DNA from: Cesiribacter andamanensis AMV16
GTDB taxonomy: Bacteria; Bacteroidota; Bacteroidia; Cytophagales; Cyclobacteriaceae
Direction of reading: 5' to 3'
DNA: 64,000 nt
Assembly: GCF_000348925.1 (NCBI RefSeq)
Contig: NZ_AODQ01000007.1
Location: forward strand, 1-64,000
The position numbers were made by a program, and so were the translations under genes. Under the pieces are notes generated by a model. That model searched no databases. It was not told the origin of the DNA and saw only the letters and a list, made by a program, of their open reading frames with translations. Of this stretch, positions 62,556-64,000 are shown one piece after another; within the stretch, counting starts at the first letter, position 1; the number at the start of each line of letters is the position of its first letter.

Positions 62556-62724
62556 AGGTATGCAATATATAAAAATTGAGGAGAATGGGCATGCCGGCCC
62601 ACACTACCCGGGGCAATAGCTCCAGGCAGGGCTGGTGCCCATCCCCGGCCACCGGCCTGCGAATCCCGGACAGCTGCCTCCCTGAGGCTACCCAAGGGGC
62701 GCTTTACCGCTAGCCGCCTTCTGC

Positions 62725-63144
62725 TCAGGAAAGGGCGCGGGTTACTTTGGCCGCTACAATCCCTCCCAGCACGTAGTAGCCAATGGTGAGGATCTGGGCG
62801 GTGGTGGTGCGGTTGGTTGGCGCATCGCTCAGGCCCATTTTGTCGGGCAGAAAAATACCCCCTAAGCCGGCTGCCAGGCCCAGCAGCAGGCCCCGGCCCG
62901 TGCTGCGTCCGGCCAGGCTGTAATACGAGGCATTGGCCATTAGCTCACCCCCCATGGCAATGCCATACTGGGTATCCCGGTCGGGCAGGTCAGCATCGGA
63001 TTTGATGAACAGCTTGCGCACGGCCTGTATGCCTAACAGCTGCAGCTGGGGGGCCTGTGGCACAAACTGGCGAACGGTTTCATTTACGGCGGTTACGGCG
63101 GCGGCGCCCGCCAGGCCACCTACAAAACTTGCAATTGAACTCAT
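62725..63144 (-). CDS. Small membrane protein of unknown function
   Basis: 139 aa from ATG 63144 (MSSIASFVGGLAGAAAVTAV). A glycine/alanine-rich hydrophobic N-terminus, and a second hydrophobic region of two helices (RGLLLGLAAGLGGIFL; ILTIGYYVLGGIVAAKV). The middle has KLFIKSDADLPDRDTQYGIAMGGELMANASYY. No family recognised. Single gene; it lies upstream of the nucleotidyltransferase gene on the same strand, 169 nt away. Confidence 0.6.
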   Translation of the reverse strand: MSSIASFVGGLAGAAAVTAVNETVRQFVPQAPQLQLLGIQAVRKLFIKSDADLPDRDTQYGIAMGGELMANASYYSLAGRSTGRGLLLGLAAGLGGIFLPDKMGLSDAPTNRTTTAQILTIGYYVLGGIVAAKVTRALS

Positions 63145-63288
63145 GAAAATGGGGATTTGGGTAAAAAAATCAAGGCATGCATGCACGCCTGCTGCTGCAC
63201 TATACGGCTATTTATAGCAATAGTTTGAGGCTGCGAGTGTTTGGCTACAGGCCTAAAATAGTTTTAAAAAATTGGATCAGGGGCATTA

Positions 63289-64000
63289 TCAACACTTCTC
63301 GCACAGCAGCAGACGGGCACTGCCATCGGCCAGGGTTGTGGCAAACAGGTAGTGGCTACCCCCTTCCTGCAGACCCAGTTTTTTGAGCAGCACCGCCGCT
63401 TGTTGCGGAAAATTGCGCACACTCAGGTGCACCCGCCCCCCGGGCAGCAGCCGGCCCAGCTCCTTTTATCGGCCCTGCTAATGGCCTGAAGCCGGAAGCT
63501 GCGGCCGGGAAAATGGGGGACCAGCTGATCTGCCGTATACAGGTGGCTGTGGGGATGTAGTTTTTTCAGCCCAAAGCGCTCGGCCGGCAACTTAAAGGCA
63601 CCTGCCTTGCGCACCGCCGCGCCGGGATCATAGAGATACTGCCCGGGCAGAGCCGTAAGGGGGGCAGAACGCACTTCCTCCGAATACCGAAAGGAAAAAA
63701 GCGCTGCTTCGCCCTCGGCCGGCAGGTTTACGGCCGTAATCAGGGGGTCGGGTTCCTGTTCTCTTTCCAGCCGGAAGAGCAGCTCTTTTACCTCGCCCCG
63801 CAGGGCTACTACCTGTACCTCGGCAGCCTGCTGCTGCAGCTCGGCCAGGGCCCCTTTAATGTCCAGCATGGGCGAGGCTTTCACCCATACCTGCCGGGCC
63901 TTTTGCAGCAGCAGGGGCAGCAGCGCCACCACATTGGGCTGGCAATCCTGCAGGCGCACCACTTTGTTTTTGGCATCATCGCGCCGGTGGGGGTCCAGGT
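63289..64000 (-). pseudogene. THUMP-like class I SAM methyltransferase, frameshifted and truncated at the window edge
   Basis: Coding enters from the right edge with LDPHRRDDAKNKVVRLQDC, matching the DP-x-R-R and RLQDCxP motifs of class I SAM methyltransferases with a THUMP-like domain, then WVKASPMLDIKGAL. The frame breaks at an AAAA run (63464-63467 on the + strand): the open frame stops at 63423, while the other frame continues VHLSVRNFPQQAAVLLKKL to TGA at 63289-63291. One added A restores RADKKELGRLLPGG and the normal C-terminus (HYLFATTLADG). The N-terminus lies outside. Either a sequencing indel or a recent mutation; RNA or DNA target unknown. Confidence 0.75.

Overview
The window is one stretch of chromosome from a Bacteroidetes bacterium, most likely order Cytophagales. 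The evidence is a type IX secretion (T9SS) C-terminal sorting domain on a secreted metalloprotease, a GldB-type gliding lipoprotein, a PorE-like OmpA lipoprotein, many lipoproteins and outer-membrane beta-barrel proteins, genes mostly without Shine-Dalgarno sites, and promoters of the form TTG-N19/20-TAnnTTTR. The DNA is GC-rich apart from an AT-rich patch near 35.8-36.7 kb. I see no rRNA, tRNA, CRISPR array, insertion sequence or prophage.

Layout. 0-4 kb: a truncated GldB-like lipoprotein gene diverging from a beta-barrel gene, then a TPR protein and an unknown exported protein. 4.2-8.2 kb: a leftward methionine operon metY-metX-hom. Its roughly 420-nt leader carries a consensus promoter, a SAM-I (S-box) riboswitch and a seven-codon ORF of Met plus six consecutive Cys codons, enclosed by a terminator-like hairpin. 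8.3-18 kb: a small exported protein, a T9SS-exported M43 metalloprotease broken by a 1-nt frameshift, a PA0069-type radical SAM protein divergent from a DUF72 protein, and two tandem universal stress proteins behind a DUF2807 lipoprotein. 18-33 kb: glyA-tatC, a lipoprotein, a membrane-anchored LAS-type peptidase candidate, rpiB, a polytopic membrane protein, rbfA with a LolC/E-type permease, an SNF2 helicase, an RsmF-like rRNA methyltransferase, a patatin phospholipase, a ZIP-like membrane protein and a probable 50-aa peptide gene.

33-50 kb: a lipoprotein, ogt, an AT-rich patch with DUF2007 and a DUF433/DUF5615 toxin-antitoxin pair, a PurM-type enzyme, an exported protein, the PorE-like protein, a response regulator, an M1 aminopeptidase, an FkbM methyltransferase and two adjacent DUF3857/transglutaminase-like proteins, one lacking the catalytic Cys. 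50-64 kb: a DUF1963 protein, a PAS histidine kinase, a cupin, fumC, a coiled-coil/SPOR-like protein, a TetR regulator with an operator-like palindrome on its own promoter, beta-barrel proteins, an overlapping trio (106-aa unknown, HTTM/gamma-carboxylase-like, AEC transporter), a lipoprotein, a sugar nucleotidyltransferase, a small membrane protein and a truncated, frameshifted THUMP-like methyltransferase gene.

The most interesting locus is the metY leader, where SAM (end product) and cysteinyl-tRNA supply (sulfur status) could both gate one operon. Also notable are four long intergenic hairpins of REP-like design, two of which share a core, and two homopolymer-associated 1-nt frameshifts in otherwise intact genes.
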